This document shows, one piece after another, positions 47,696 to 59,988 of a DNA stretch of 64,000 bases. The position numbers and the translations under genes are program-made. The notes beneath the pieces were generated by a model. That model did not search any database, had not been told where the DNA came from, and saw only the letters and a program-made list of their open reading frames with translations. The DNA is taken from the NCBI RefSeq assembly GCF_000182925.2, contig NC_026505.1, positions 4,278,001 to 4,342,000 of the forward strand, written 5' to 3'. Within the stretch, counting starts at the first letter, position 1. Every line of letters starts with the position of its first letter. The DNA is from Neurospora crassa OR74A. Taxonomy: Eukaryota; Ascomycota; Sordariomycetes; Sordariales; Sordariaceae.

Positions 47696-48702
47696 TCAAA
47701 TCTTGGCCTCAAACTTCCCCGAATCTGCATCCTCGCTCCTCTCCAAGATCCAATCGCCGACATCCTTGTAGAACTCCTCACTACATGGACCATCAGCATG
47801 CAACTGATGAAACCACCCCTCATACCGCTTGAACATTCTATCCTTCACCGTGCTCGCAATAACACGATCATAATACCGCTTGCTGGCATTATAATCTGTC
47901 GCCTTATCACTCGAACCATGGCCAAGCCAGATCGCCTTGATCTTAGTATTCTCTCCTCCAACCGGCCTGATCGTTCCCCGCGTCAAGCCATCCGTGCGGT
48001 CCAGCATTCCCGACAAACCTTCCAAGGTCCCGGTGTTATGGAGCAGCTCATCCGCCGCGATGCTCTTCTGAACCTCCGGGTCGCGTGACAGGTCTTCAGG
48101 CGGGATCTTGTTGACCAGCTGCCGATGTGGAAAAATCTTGCTCGCAAATCGGCCGCCGTACACCTTGATGAAACCGGGTTTCAGCTCGGGTGCAAACCCG
48201 ATGAAGGGGCTCTCCAGCAGCCAGCCCCGCACTCGGCTGACGATGCGCTCCTGGTACTGCTCGTCGCAGGCAAGCGTGAGAACCTGGCCGCCACCCATGG
48301 AGTGGCCCATGATGAAGACGGGCGGCGCCCCGGGGGCATCGGACAGGTGCGGCTCGATAAAGGCCACCATGTCGGCGATGACCCTGGACGTTGGCCCGGT
48401 CAGGCCCCTGTCGGCTGGCTTCTTGACGCTGCGTCCCCAGCCGCGTTGGTCGAACCCGTAAACGGCGATTCCGCGCGCTGCGAGTGACGGGAAGAAGCCG
48501 TAGTATCGGTTGATATGGTCGCTGAATCCGTGGATGAAGATGAGCGTCGCTTTGATTGGCCCTTCGGGCTGTGTGGCGTTTTGTCGTGTAAGTGAGAGTT
48601 GAGGCGGCTCAAGTCTGGAAGTTGCGTGATACGTACCTCCCATGATTTAGTATACAACGATGCACCCTCGACCTCGAGAGTGCTTTCCTTTTCGACTGCC
48701 AT
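47696..48702 (-). CDS. monoacylglycerol lipase (Yju3-like serine hydrolase)
   Basis: Hydrolyses monoacylglycerols to glycerol and fatty acid at lipid droplets or membranes, the last step of neutral-fat breakdown. Minus-strand exons are 48702-48637 and 48568-47696, with a 68-nt intron, giving 312 aa, equal to yeast Yju3 (313). It is an alpha/beta hydrolase: oxyanion motif FIHGFSDH, GFDQRGWGRS, nucleophile elbow GHSMGGG with S112, acid residue in WLGHGSSDKATDY and histidine in GWFHQLHAD. A cap region lies between about residues 150 and 215. There is no signal peptide. The short first exon (MAVEKESTLEVEGASLYTKSWE) fits the family N-terminus well. Confidence 0.93.
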
Positions 48703-49676
48703 ACTGTACGCTTCTACTGTAGAATTTGGTCCGCCGGGTCTTCAACGCCTTCAGAATTGGTTCGAATCGGGAATAAAACTCCGGTCGTCGATAGTACTAG
48801 GTTGTCCGAGCGACGGCCAGGAGAGAAACGAGCTGAGTTCGCCGCCGGTATACTCGGACGATGAGATACGAGGGTTATGGTCCGGTTAGACTCCGAGATT
48901 ATAAAAGGCGGAGGAGAACCTGCTCGTTGACAACGGAGGGGTTTCGTATATAAGATCATTTCCCAAAAAGGCAGTGTTTTTCGTAACGCCTTCACGTGCT
49001 ACAAGAGCATGGAAACGTGGAAGTTGCCAAGCCTGCTCACCCGCAACCAACGTAGCAGCTTTGATCACTACTGGTACCTTATGTAAAGCCGTCCTGATTC
49101 AGTGGTCGGTGCCTTGAAACTCCGAGAATCAAAGGAATTGACTTCATTCCAACGCATCTAAAAACAACCAAAAAACACAAGATACGGACCAAACAATTTT
49201 GTGCGAACTGAAAGAAAAAAAAATCAATGCTCATTTCGAGTATCGCAATGGATAGACACCGTCCCGCCACCTCCACACGTAAATGCTTGCATAACGCCTC
49301 CTCTTTTTGGATCCTTTGCTGATGAAACCGACGCTTTGGTGTTCCCTGTATCCCTACATTGTAACAATGAACATGAACATTGGAACACCCAGTCCCAAAC
49401 AAAACACTCCCTCTTTCCCAGGTATAGCCATGACTCCCCGACCCAGAAAAGCAGACCCAGATGTCCGACGATAAGAACATGTGGCGAATGACGCCTTATC
49501 CGCACAACCCAGCACCTCCTAGCCTCTGTCCTCATTGCTTCATATCGTCATGTAAATAGTAGAAGAAAGAGAGATTCATCAAGGTATAACCGCCAGCTAA
49601 ACCCCCCCTTCCTAATAAGAAAAAAAAATCGAGAATGAACCCAAAAGCCTATCCCGCTGTGCTGCCAGCCGAGCAC
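48703..49676. other. intergenic, lipase gene to RFX gene
   Basis: Lipase promoter and RFX 3' region, with A-runs near 49214 and 49620. Nothing else is supported. Confidence 0.4.
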
Positions 49677-52324
49677 TTAAATATCTGGCAAATGGTCCTC
49701 ATCCTGCAGTTCCGTGCCGGCGAAAATATCCTGCGAGTTCGCAGTAGTTGTTTGGAAGCCAAACTTTTGAATCGGAGAATCTTCATCGGGTGTCCGAATA
49801 CCTATACCGCTGTCGTCGTGGACAGACGGTTGGGTCGCTGTCGATGCAGGCATCGGAAATCGAGCCCGGTCTGGCTGCGACTCGGACATTCGAGATGCGC
49901 TGGAATCATCGCTTCCACTTCTATATCTGGATGCCTCGTTGCTTGCCTCGTTGCTTGCGCCCTGTTGCTGTGAGACAAGGGAAGTATACTCGTGTGTCGA
50001 CTTTTGCTTGAGAAATCCACCATATTCTGCCACAAAGAGAATCATCTCATCGATAAAACACTTGGTGACCCACCAAGAGCCAAAACTCTTGCCTTGGCCT
50101 AGGGTAATATCCCTCATTACGGCTGTGCCCAATCGCTGAACACACCAGACAATATCGGTATGTGATGCGTAGGGGAAGTGCGAAGGTAGGGAGCGAAGAA
50201 AGCTCACCCACCGATCCAAAACGTTCGAGGCAGTGGATTCCTCAGGGGTTCCTACCTGGGGTTGCCGACCATTGCGCATCGCCATCTCTCCGTGTAGCGT
50301 CAGGCCTTCGATTTCCCATGGAATATTGACCGGGTCTAAGAGGTCACGCATCTCTTTGAGAAGGAGATTCACTACATCATCCATGCCCCTCAATGGAACA
50401 CTTTCGGCAACCTTTCTTAGGTTGATTATGTTGATCCATTCCATGTACATGAGGTCGCGGTTTGCTGGGTTCGACAGCATGTTGGCGGCAGCATGAGCGG
50501 TAAGGTTGACACGGAGCACTCTATCCAGTAAGCCTGCGAATAGAGTTGCTGGTGCTTCTTTGGCCTTGAGAACGTGAGGAGGCTGTCCTTGAAAGGAATC
50601 GCGAATGTGTGGGACGAGCTTATCTGCTATATTTCTCAACGTATCGAGCACTGTCTTGGGAACCACTTGTAGGACCAAGCTCGAGACAATGCGCATCATG
50701 CGCTGGTAGAGAACAAAATCGCACTCCTCTATCCAAGGTGCGACAGCCGGGTTGCTGAAGAGCTTCTGGACCGGCATTGTGAGAGTACCCTGGAATGAGG
50801 TGTAAAGGTGGAAGAAAGTCTTTTCTTTACAATACCGGATGCATTCTACCAAAGACGTACAGTGTGACCGGTAGAGCGCAGCCAGCGACTTGGCAGCGTC
50901 CGGATCGGTATTTTTGGGTAGAAACGGCTCGATCCCTGGTAGGACGAGCGGGTCAGACTGCTGGAACGACTCTTCGGTTTCGGCGGCAAAACAAAGCTTC
51001 TGTACTGTCTTGGTTGCCGTCGTGCTCAGCTGGTCGATGTTGGCTACCTGGACTTGGTTGTACAGGCTGTGAACATATTCTGGTGGCCGCCTCACCCGGG
51101 TCTCCGGTTGCTGGCCCAGGTCAGGCGTGGGAAGTACAGGGCGTTCGGTGGCTCTTGTATTGTCCGGTGCCGTGCTACTGAAGAATTAGCAAGGATAAAA
51201 GCGTTCAAGTCCAGGTGTCGTTGCTCACTTGAAAGTTTGGGAGAATGACTGCTCCTCCGCTGGGGAAACCTGAGGTTGAGTCGAGACATCTCGCACATCA
51301 GGCTGGTCTTCGCGAAGCTGAAAGTTGACATAATGATATTTTGACTCTCCTCGAACACCAAGGCGACGAGTTTTCAGTCCTGGAAAAAGAACCCGGACAA
51401 GCTTTCCAAAACTGGCAGGGTTCAAGACTGTTATCCTCTCGGTGGCACACCTGGAGGCGTAGTTGGCGTAAACCCTCCCTCTGGGTACCGATCCCTTGCC
51501 CTTTGAGCAGACTTGGCTGATCCTGTCGTCTTGTTAGCCCACAGTCTTGACAAATTTACCCATGTGACCAACGTACCAAAGCATTGCGAAAACCTGGCGG
51601 GTTCGTTCTGAATGGGGACCGCGTTCGTTGCCATGCAGCTCCTCTGCAACCTCCTGAAGATTCCTGTGTTTATTGGCGACATATAGCTGACGCATTTCCA
51701 CTTCGTTGTTCGCACTTGAGCGTGACCCCCCCTTGGATTGCGATGTCATTCCGATGTAGGAACCGTGGTCGTTGTTGCCGTCATGGTCCACCATCTGACT
51801 GTCCTCCACAAAACTGGTGTTTCCGCCAAAGGAGTCGGCGGACAAAGACTGGCGGCTCATACTGTGGCTGTCGTGGTATTGAACGTTCTGCATCGAAGCG
51901 TTGACCTGTGAATCCATGGCGAACTCGCGGCTAGTGTGCAACTGGGAGGCCAGCACCATGTTGTCCTGTAGCATCTGGGCGGTCGGGTGGCCAAGTTCTC
52001 GGGTTCGGCCGTGGTCGTTTGGAATCCATTGAGATTGGTAAACTTCGGGCACGTCAGTAAACGCGTGATCGAGATTTGGTTGTGTAGCGGCGCTGTGGAT
52101 GGAAGCTGTTGAGCCTTGAGAGCGAGGCCGCTTTTTCGCCTTCGTGAGGGCAAGAGGGTCTGTACAAGCAGTAAGCATACCGCTATGGTGCGTCGCGTAA
52201 CAAGTATGCGCCCAGATACGTTGGAGACCGAGGGAAGGCCAGGATGGGAAGATGACAATGTCGTGAATGGGGGAAACAGAAGACGGTATAAGACTTGAAG
52301 GGGCGTACCGTGGGTTGGGTCCAT
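49677..52324 (-). CDS. RFX-family winged-helix transcription factor
   Basis: A sequence-specific nuclear DNA-binding regulator related to yeast Crt1/Rfx1 (DNA-damage response) and Acremonium CPCR1 (beta-lactam genes and morphology). Minus-strand exons are 52324-52309, 52159-51577, 51522-51229 and 51177-49677, giving 797 aa. The RFX domain (about residues 185-268) is complete: GPHSERTRQVFAMLW, then SVPRGRVYANYASRC, then NPASFGKLVRVLFPGLKTRR and LGVRGESKYHYVNF, with its last block holding the DNA-contacting wing. It is split by a 54-nt intron inside the tryptophan codon of AMLW. The long C-terminal part holds the B, C and dimerisation-like regions seen in RFX proteins, then a Ser-rich tail. Exon 1 is only 16 nt (MDPTH plus one base) and gives MDPTHDPLALTKAKKRPRS. 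An ATG within exon 2's upstream sequence is the alternative start. Confidence 0.9.
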
Positions 52325-53878
52325 CAGCGCCCGTGTTGTGATGGTATGGCGGGCGAGGCGTGCAGACTGATAGCTCTGCTGGGTATCCCAAGTACACACA
52401 AGGATAAATGGTGGTGGTGGTGGTGGTGGCGGCGACTAGCACTCCAAACCTGGCGGATGCCAACACGGCCAGGCCGGGCTAATAATAAAGGTAACGGATA
52501 TGGGGTCGGGAGCGCACCGCGGAACGTGTCGCGAGTAACAGTGCCGTGCATGCGCGAGTAAGAAAACTCAATGACGATGTCGACGCTGCAGGCAATGGTC
52601 AATCGCACATTTTGTTTGGAGGTTTGTATGGGGGAGCGGAGTACAGAAAGAATCAACAAAACATGAAAGCGCTAGGAACGTACCTCAATGCGGCCTTGCG
52701 GACGGGCTGCCGTGACTCTGCAACGTGCAGCGACGTTCCACTGGAGGCTGCGGCAGGGAACTTAACCACTGCAAGTCAAAGGCAGCTAGCTGCTCCCCCG
52801 CACGTTCCATGCAGACCCGCTTGGGACCAAAATGCCGTCTGATTGGCCGTTTGCCTGTTCGAGACTGTTGTTGACTTTCCTTTTGTTGTTCGAGGAATTC
52901 GGGCAGTTGACGAACCAGAACACCTGCGCATTCCGCTCCCACTGAATTCCTTGATGTTTTGCCCATTCCTGGGCTACACACTAGAGTCTAGATGTGTGCC
53001 TGATCGACATACTATGCCTTTTCCGAACCAGTCACTCCAGACATCCGGTACACTACACCATGACGTTCCACCATGAATTACTGCCCTGGATGCCTGGCTG
53101 CGTTTCTGGTTGACAGGAGTTGTCATCCCGCCATAGGATCACAGAACAAACACTGTACTTCACTCCGTTGACGAGAGACTGCGCCAGCATTGACTTGGCA
53201 AGCATGTTCGCGTCTGACCGCTCGCAGAACGAGGGGAAACTGATCTCTCCCTCAGTGATATTGGTCATAGATACGTTGGAGAGATCAAACTGGTTGTTTT
53301 CCTGGTGAGCCATCTGGCAGAGGATTACACTTTTCTTTAGTAAATGTGAAGTGCGCTGCACATGCGGCGGCCGACACCCACCCGCATGAGGTGGAGCTGA
53401 TTGCACGAAAACGCTAGTAGCGGTATCGCGGGGCTTCGAAAAGCTTCATGTTGGTCCATGTCATGAGTTCTGATACTCAACTTCAAACGTCCACAAGTTG
53501 TCATGGCCGCCTGTCTCAAAGATCAAAGCGCAAAGTGAGTAGAGCAGGCGAGGCAACCTCGAGAGAGTAACGCACTCTCCTTACTACCCAAATCTTCGAA
53601 CCTCCATGGCCAATTGAAGATTGGACGGATACCGTGACAGTTTAGCCGCATTTGGCCATGGTAGATGTTTACAAGAAGCGGGAAGAAGCGACCAAAACGG
53701 TAAGCTGCTTGTGTGGATCCATGAAATGTTAAGAGAAAGTTATATCAGGATGATGATGATCTCAAAATGGAGAGAAAAACGAGCCGTTCGCAGCTTAGGC
53801 GAGGCACAGAAGGAGATGCATCAGGCCAATGAGAGACTGTTAGAATGTGCAACGGACAAAAAAGAAAAAGTTGAATGT
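52325..53878. other. intergenic, RFX promoter to tRNA
   Basis: A (GGT)n microsatellite lies at about 52410-52431. A minus-strand frame at 53313-53053 (86 aa, ATG start, MAHQENNQFDLSNVSMTN) has coding-like codon use but no recognised family, intron or neighbour support. It is noted but not called as a gene. Confidence 0.4.
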
Positions 53879-53952
53879 TGATCCGACCCAGGCTCGATCT
53901 GGGGACCTTCAGTGTGTTAGACTGACGTGATAACCAACTACACCATCGGACC
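53879..53952 (-). tRNA. tRNA-Val (anticodon AAC)
   Basis: The minus strand folds into a full 74-nt cloverleaf. The acceptor stem GGTCCGA pairs with TCGGATC plus discriminator A. There is a short D arm with AGTTGGTTA, and the anticodon stem TCAGT/ACTGA holds loop CTAACAC, so the anticodon is AAC, reading GUU valine. The T stem CCCAG/CTGGG closes loop ATCGAGC, where the usual first T is A. There is no intron and no encoded CCA. A T-rich Pol III terminator (TTTTTCTTTTTT on the minus strand) follows about ten bases downstream. Confidence 0.95.
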
Positions 53953-54575
53953 TGTTGATGACTTTAGCCAAAAGTCAATAAGTTTATCACCCGTACGCTC
54001 AAGCCATTCCTCGACCATATTCTCGTCTACCAATCCTGGTCAAACAGCTCCCGATGTGGCGTCACTGGGCTCTGGAACCAGTCAGATGCAGTTGATAACG
54101 GGAGGAAGCTTTGCGGCCCCACGGGCAGGGCAAGTTTCGGGTTGAGAACAGGATGATCCCCTTTTGAATGCACACGTATCAATCGTCATTGTTCGTTGTG
54201 CCCACAGCCCACAGCCCACTTCAACCCGTTCCCACACTCCAACTGCCATTTCCACGATAGCATCACCCCTAACCGCAAAAGGTCAGACGACACATTGCAC
54301 TTCACAGCATCGTTACGGTGAATTCGAAAGCCAGGTCAGCAATTTTCTCTCAGCTTCCCGTCACCTCTCTGCCGGTGGTGCGGGTGTTCACCGAGCAGGC
54401 TGCGATTTTTAGGCCCAGCCCTCCCAGCTGCCCAACCCACTTTGTCACAGCTTCAGCTTCCCCGCCAGTTCCGACTCAGATTTTCCCCTGAACTTCAACT
54501 TTGCATCTTGCTGACGTCGAAACATCACAGCTAGCTCTAGATCGATAGACTTGCTTACCGCACCAAACACTCAAA
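53953..54575. other. intergenic, tRNA to yop1
   Basis: Upstream region of yop1 and 5' flank of the tRNA. A short CCCACAG direct repeat lies near 54200. Nothing else is supported. Confidence 0.4.
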
Positions 54576-55358
54576 ATGTCTTCGCCTCAGGACCGCGCCC
54601 AGCAGTACATCGGCCAGCTCGATAAGGAGGTGCGTAAACCGCAGCCGGATCGCAGACATGTCGGCCAGGCCACGGCGTCGTTGGATTTTGCGTTGCTAAC
54701 CTGCCTCAATAGCTGTCCAAGTACCCTACCCTCAACAACCTCGAGAAGACCACCGGCGTTCCCAAGGCTTATGCCGTCATCGGTCTCGTTGCTCTCTATT
54801 TCTTCCTGATCATCTTCAACCTCGGCGGCCAGCTCCTCACCAACCTCGCTGGCTTCGTCCTCCCCGGATACTACTCGCTCAATGCCCTCTTTACCGCTTC
54901 CAAGCAGGATGATACCCAGTGGCTCACTGTAAGTCGGGATATGCCTGATAAGGTCTTTGCCTATGGTGTCCATGCTAACCACCGCATTCACAGTACTGGG
55001 TTGTTTTCTCTCTCTTCACGTAAGCATTCCACTTTGGCTTTGCGTTCGATGTTGACTTGGTGCGCTTAATATCTAACCACGCGGCTATAGCGTCATTGAG
55101 AGCTTGATCAGCGTCGTCTACTGGTTCCCCTTCTACTTCACCTTCAAGTTTGTTTTCCTCCTCTGGCTCTCTCTTCCTACCTTCAAGTAAGTGGTTTCCC
55201 GCCTCTATCAGACTTTCAAGAAGACAAGCTTATATGTCAACAGGGGCGCCGAGACCATCTTCCGCTCTTTCCTCGCCCCCACCCTTGGCCGTTACTTCCA
55301 AAATGGCTCCACCGCCAGCGGCCTCCGCGCCAAGGCTGACGCCGTCCACACTGACTAA
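54576..55358 (+). CDS. yop1: Yop1/DP1 ER-shaping membrane protein (TB2/DP1/HVA22 family)
   Basis: A reticulon-like hairpin protein that bends and stabilises tubular endoplasmic reticulum and interacts with Rab machinery. Exons are 54576-54629, 54713-54928, 54994-55019, 55091-55186 and 55244-55358, giving 168 aa, close to yeast Yop1 (180). The third exon is only 26 nt (YWVVFSLFT). Family features in order: an N-terminal amphipathic stretch (QDRAQQYIGQLDKELSKYPTL), two long hydrophobic hairpins around AVIGLVALYFFLIIF and VIESLISVVYWFPFYFTFKF, the signature PGYYSLNALF and YWVVFSLFTVIE, and the C-terminal amphipathic helix (IFRSFLAPTLGRYF). It has no signal peptide, as expected. Confidence 0.96.
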
Positions 55359-56908
55359 GCGTCTTATGGGCAACTGCCGGGCCTCTTCCGCTCGTTACAA
55401 AGTGTGCCGCTTTGAATGAGGCCCGAGGATACACAGGCAGATAGATGCACGGCCATCAAGTCTTTGCGCTGGACTTGTTGGCAACCATTCACGCGCGTGC
55501 AAGATTATCACAACAAAATCGGGGTAGAGGGATAGTTTGTTAACTGGAAATGTTGGAGATATGAGGTGGTTATAAGAGGACATGTGGTTACAGAAGATGG
55601 TGGCAGGATGATTGAGCCTGATGCGTCTAGAGAAGTAGGGACATATTTGGTATCTAACGATTGAATAAGTGGCAGTAATGAAGCATTCCTTGCATTGGGG
55701 TTGCTATCACTGAAACACTGAGATGTGTTCGACGTGAAAGGCCCATAGCTGGCCATCGTGTAGACGAAGCAATGGGGCACACCACATGCTTGCAATGTAT
55801 GTCTGCTGGCCAGGACAGCCCAGGAAGGGTTTTGTTGACATCTAGACGACGTATAGAAAGCATAACCGCGCCACCTCAATTTTCTCTTCGCCGATGTGAG
55901 CAATCGATATCTCTTCATATGACTACAAGTACCGTATGCGGAAGGCCAACGACACTGCTGTTTTCCGTGATTCAGAAATCCACTGGAAGCCATCAATTTG
56001 GATGGCTGCTGCCCGTAAAACTACAGCTCGACAGGATGTACAACACTATCTAGAGGTAGGTATCAGATGGCTCGAGCTTTGAGCTCTGTTAAGCAGGTGC
56101 AAAACCTAGAGGTACACAGTAATCGGCATACGCTCCCCTCTCCCTACCCTCAGCGTACCACAATACCTTTAACGGTACTTGACACTAACAACCGACCTAC
56201 TAGTTCCAGTGGTAGCCACCTGCCAAAAGTTGCCCAGGCCGGGCAGGGCAGTTGCTGACCACAGCAATCAAGAACATCCACTGATATTCTGTCTTGACGA
56301 CCTCGAGCGCGCATGCTTCAGCTCGTTTCGAGGTCGCGGGTGAAATTTGAAACCCAGGGGAAACCATAATTGCCGACCTCAAACATTCGTTAATTGTACC
56401 TAGGTATCAGCGCTGGCATCGAAAAGATTGGAAAAGGCAGAAACGGCCTGGGCGCGTTCATATTCCAAGAAACCACCTCCGCAACTCGGAACCCGATTTT
56501 TATCCATCTAATACCCTACTCGAACTCAAACCGAAGACGACGGCGACTATCCCTGGCACTTCGACTTGCCTCGGGTTACTTGATCGAATTCCATCGCCTA
56601 CACGTGTTGAACAAGATCCCAATTTTGGGTTCAGCTTGAACGCTACTCGTTTGGCTTACAACACCGCACGGCTCAACGCCAGCAAGTCGACGAAGCCGTA
56701 GTGTCCTGATCAAAGTGGCTCGTCCAGTGACACCAACGGACAACCTCAGACCGGAGAACATCAAGGAACCGTTGTCGTATCTCTCCCGGGCATTCCCTTG
56801 CCCTTGTTTGCGCTAACCGATCTACCGATCGATGGCCTGACATTGGTAACAAGTTTGAACAGATCCTCGCCCACGAACGGCGCCCCTTCTCGAGGGCGCG
56901 CGCTTGCG
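55359..56908. other. intergenic, yop1 to mid-1
   Basis: yop1 3' region and mid-1 promoter and leader. The frame upstream of the mid-1 ATG is open back to a TTG at 56798 without an earlier ATG. No gene is supported on the minus strand. Confidence 0.4.
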
Positions 56909-59008
56909 ATGCACCTCGGCCCCTTGCACTTGCGCTTCGCGGCGTCCTTTATCGCATTATCTCTTCTCGTCGTTTTCAACATCACTCTTTTCTCTCTGGA
57001 TTGTGCTCTCGCGGCCGAGCTCGAAGATGCACCGCCCATATTGCTATTAGACGATGTCGACTCCGACCTCGACGTTTCCCAAGGTTCCGTCTCAGACTTG
57101 GGAAGCCCGCTCGACCAGATGTACGAACCCGAGTTTGCCGCATTCGATAGGAGTATCATCGGACGTGATCAAGTTCGAGACACCAATGCCTTGATAAACA
57201 ACGAGGCTTTTCAGTTGAACGTTCGTCAGGGGGATACGGAGCGCTTCGTGTTCAAGCTGTCACAGCTGTCCGAGCGGGAACTGGAGGTTGTACAGTTGGA
57301 GCTGAGGGATGAAGAACATACCTGGGAAGATATAGACGAAGACGAAGACGAAGACGAAGCTGAAGAGGATGAGAAAGACGAGAATAATGATGACTTGAGT
57401 GGGAAAGGCCTGGACAGAGATTCTGTGGACTTGAATCTTGCCTCCGCGAAACAGAAGCTGGGGAAACGGCAACAGGGTGCTCGCCGGCTGTTTCTTTCTG
57501 CAAACACATGCTTGCAACCTCAAGCATTCAATGCGACCAAGACAACACAGCCTCCACCGCAGCTGACACTGTATGTGTCAACATCGACCGATAACGTGGA
57601 ACCAGGCCCGGGCGCGGATTCGAACTCTCAAGTGTCGATGGTATTTAATGAGGGTGCTATCATGTACAATTTCACTACTACGACCGACGTATATGTTGGT
57701 GTACATGCGCCCAACGTGGCGGAAATCTTCGACAAGCCTTACAACATCAAGATCGCCATCTCCACGGACGGTTATTACTACAGTTATAACGTGGATGACG
57801 ATGCTGATCTGATCTGGGTTGATAGCGACTCCCAGGGCGCATTGCTCATCACTCATAATTTGACTGATAGTAACGACGAGAAGGAGCAACAGCGGATAAT
57901 GAACACGCCGCCATACGTCATGTTCGCCCAGGACAAATCTAATCCGTCCATCAACGGTGTCAGGTATTCCTTTTGCGGCCTCGAACAAAATGCCCAGATT
58001 GCAACTACAAAGGACGGGAAGTATTCGAACATGGTCCAGACAGGCATGACGAAGCGAGGACAGGGCAACTTTCCTAAGCAGCAGTTCTTCTTCAGCGGGC
58101 TGAAGCCAAGTACCAGTTATCTCGGGATCCTGGCCAAGACCAATGTGACCGACACAGGGAGTCCGAATCTCGTTGGAGGTGGCGGCCACGTCTTCAAAGC
58201 CACTAATTTCCAAACCAAGTCCGGTAAGCTCTTATCTCGGAATCCAGGATCCAGCCAGGTCGGGACCAAGGCTCAGCAGCTAATACAAGCAGATCACGGA
58301 AACTGCAACATCGTCTTGAATCTTACCTTTTGTGACCAGGTAGCCTACTCGGTCCCCAGCAACCCAAACTTTGGCAACGCCTCTGTTCTGGCCAAGTTCT
58401 ACGATGACTACGCCGCCGAAGCATGGGGTTATTTCAAAAAGGCACTGGCCCAGGTCGCCTGCGAAGCGCCGGTGACCCAGCGCTACTCGCTCACCCGGAA
58501 CTGCAGTGACTGCGAAGCCGCGTACAAGGACTGGCTGTGTTCCGTGACCATTCCGCGCTGCGAGGATTTCAGTAACAATGCCAGCTACCTGCACCCGCGA
58601 GCCATGAGCCAGCCGTTCCCCGATGGCGAGAGGCTCGACAATGCGACTATGTCATTGTACGCAGAAAACTATGGCGACGGCAAGGTCCTGGGCAAAGCCT
58701 TCCTCCAGAGCCGCAGCTCGCGGATCGATGAGTTTATCAAACCCGGCCCGTACAAGGAGGTCTTGCCCTGCGATTACCTGTGCTACAGACTAGTCCAAAG
58801 CTGTCCGTCGTCCATGGGTTTCGGCTGCCCGCTGCCTGGCCAGAAGGGGTTCAATTCGAGCTACTATATCAAGAACGAAACAAATGGCGAGGTCGTGTGT
58901 AACTATCCGGGCTCGGCACACATCTTTTCAGGCTCGTCAAAGGATGCTGTCTCGGTAGGGCTGACCATTGTTGTTTTGGTACTAGTGAGTTTATTGCTCG
59001 CTTGCTAG
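56909..59008 (+). CDS. mid-1: stretch-activated calcium channel regulatory subunit Mid1
   Basis: The plasma-membrane partner of the Cch1 calcium channel, needed for stress-induced Ca2+ uptake; N. crassa mid-1 affects turgor and hyphal tip calcium. The gene is a single exon of 699 aa from the first ATG in the frame. A hydrophobic signal or anchor (FAASFIALSLLVVFNITLF) is followed by an acidic run (DEDEDEDEAEEDEKDE, near 140-160). A glycosylated extracellular domain with many N-x-S/T sites comes next. The C-terminal cysteine-rich region typical of Mid1 spans about 465-660 (CNIVLNLTFC, CSDCEAAYKDWLCSVTIPRC, CDYLCYRLVQSC). The end is hydrophobic (VGLTIVVLVLVSLLLAC), like a GPI or tail-anchor signal. 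It has only N- and C-terminal hydrophobic segments, so it is not itself an obvious pore. Confidence 0.93.
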   Translation: MHLGPLHLRFAASFIALSLLVVFNITLFSLDCALAAELEDAPPILLLDDVDSDLDVSQGSVSDLGSPLDQMYEPEFAAFDRSIIGRDQVRDTNALINNEAFQLNVRQGDTERFVFKLSQLSERELEVVQLELRDEEHTWEDIDEDEDEDEAEEDEKDENNDDLSGKGLDRDSVDLNLASAKQKLGKRQQGARRLFLSANTCLQPQAFNATKTTQPPPQLTLYVSTSTDNVEPGPGADSNSQVSMVFNEGAIMYNFTTTTDVYVGVHAPNVAEIFDKPYNIKIAISTDGYYYSYNVDDDADLIWVDSDSQGALLITHNLTDSNDEKEQQRIMNTPPYVMFAQDKSNPSINGVRYSFCGLEQNAQIATTKDGKYSNMVQTGMTKRGQGNFPKQQFFFSGLKPSTSYLGILAKTNVTDTGSPNLVGGGGHVFKATNFQTKSGKLLSRNPGSSQVGTKAQQLIQADHGNCNIVLNLTFCDQVAYSVPSNPNFGNASVLAKFYDDYAAEAWGYFKKALAQVACEAPVTQRYSLTRNCSDCEAAYKDWLCSVTIPRCEDFSNNASYLHPRAMSQPFPDGERLDNATMSLYAENYGDGKVLGKAFLQSRSSRIDEFIKPGPYKEVLPCDYLCYRLVQSCPSSMGFGCPLPGQKGFNSSYYIKNETNGEVVCNYPGSAHIFSGSSKDAVSVGLTIVVLVLVSLLLAC

Positions 59009-59665
59009 TGGCGCCGCTGGTCCTTTTGCGAGCTGGGACAGTGTTGAAGGGGTTTGGTTTTGGCGTTTGACGGTCTTTATGCTGCTTGATGATCTGGCTG
59101 TGCGCGCTCGGGTCGTTTCTTTAAAGGGCTTGTATCAAAGTGCGTAGATAAAAAAATTGTAGGTATCTTTGGTACGAATGAACACCTTATGGTTTTGTGG
59201 ATATAGCGTTGGAGAGCGTTTGGAGTGTTTATGCACTTGCTTCCCTTGTGGTACCTACGGATTGGACAGACATACAATACAAAGAGATGGGAAGTTACTG
59301 ATTGCGCTAATGGTTACGATGTAGAGGGAGTGTTACGAGGCGCTAGATGCTGAGTTCATACCCAAAAGGAATGAAGCCAGGAAGTGGTTTCAATCTCTCC
59401 AAGGAGAAAAGGTGTTCATTAAGGAAACCAAGAGGCCATGGCTTCGCAAAATGTATCAAATACTACTGGCATTCGTATAACTGGTAATACTTCCTGGCAC
59501 AAAGATGCATGCTTCCGACCGTATGTATCAAAAAGGTAGGTAGGTGGATATTTCAGTTTTCCGAGAGCACCCCAGCCTCGAAGTGCGCAAAAGACATCTA
59601 TCTGCTCTCAATCTCTCCGAAAGGATACGTCCACACCTCGCCATCTTCCTTCAGCATCATCCTCA
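59009..59665. other. intergenic between convergent genes
   Basis: 3' regions of mid-1 and the small mitochondrial protein gene. No gene is supported. Confidence 0.4.
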
Positions 59666-59734
59666 TCACCACCAGCCCCAACCCTTCTTCTTTTGAGAAT
59701 CTGGGGATGCTTCCGTGTTCGAGGCAACGGCGGT

Positions 59735-59769
<35 letters not shown>

Positions 59770-59953
59770 CCGCCTCCTTTTCCTTCTTCACCTGCAACGC
59801 CCGTACTTGAGCCTCAAGCTTGGTTATCTCAGCTGAGATGGTTCATAACGTGTGAGTGTCTGTCTCTTTTCTCTTTCAATTCAAGCCGGTAACAGATACT
59901 GGTACTGAGACACGTGGGGTGGACGAAAAGGAAGGGAGGACATGATCGGGAAA

Positions 59954-59988
<35 letters not shown>

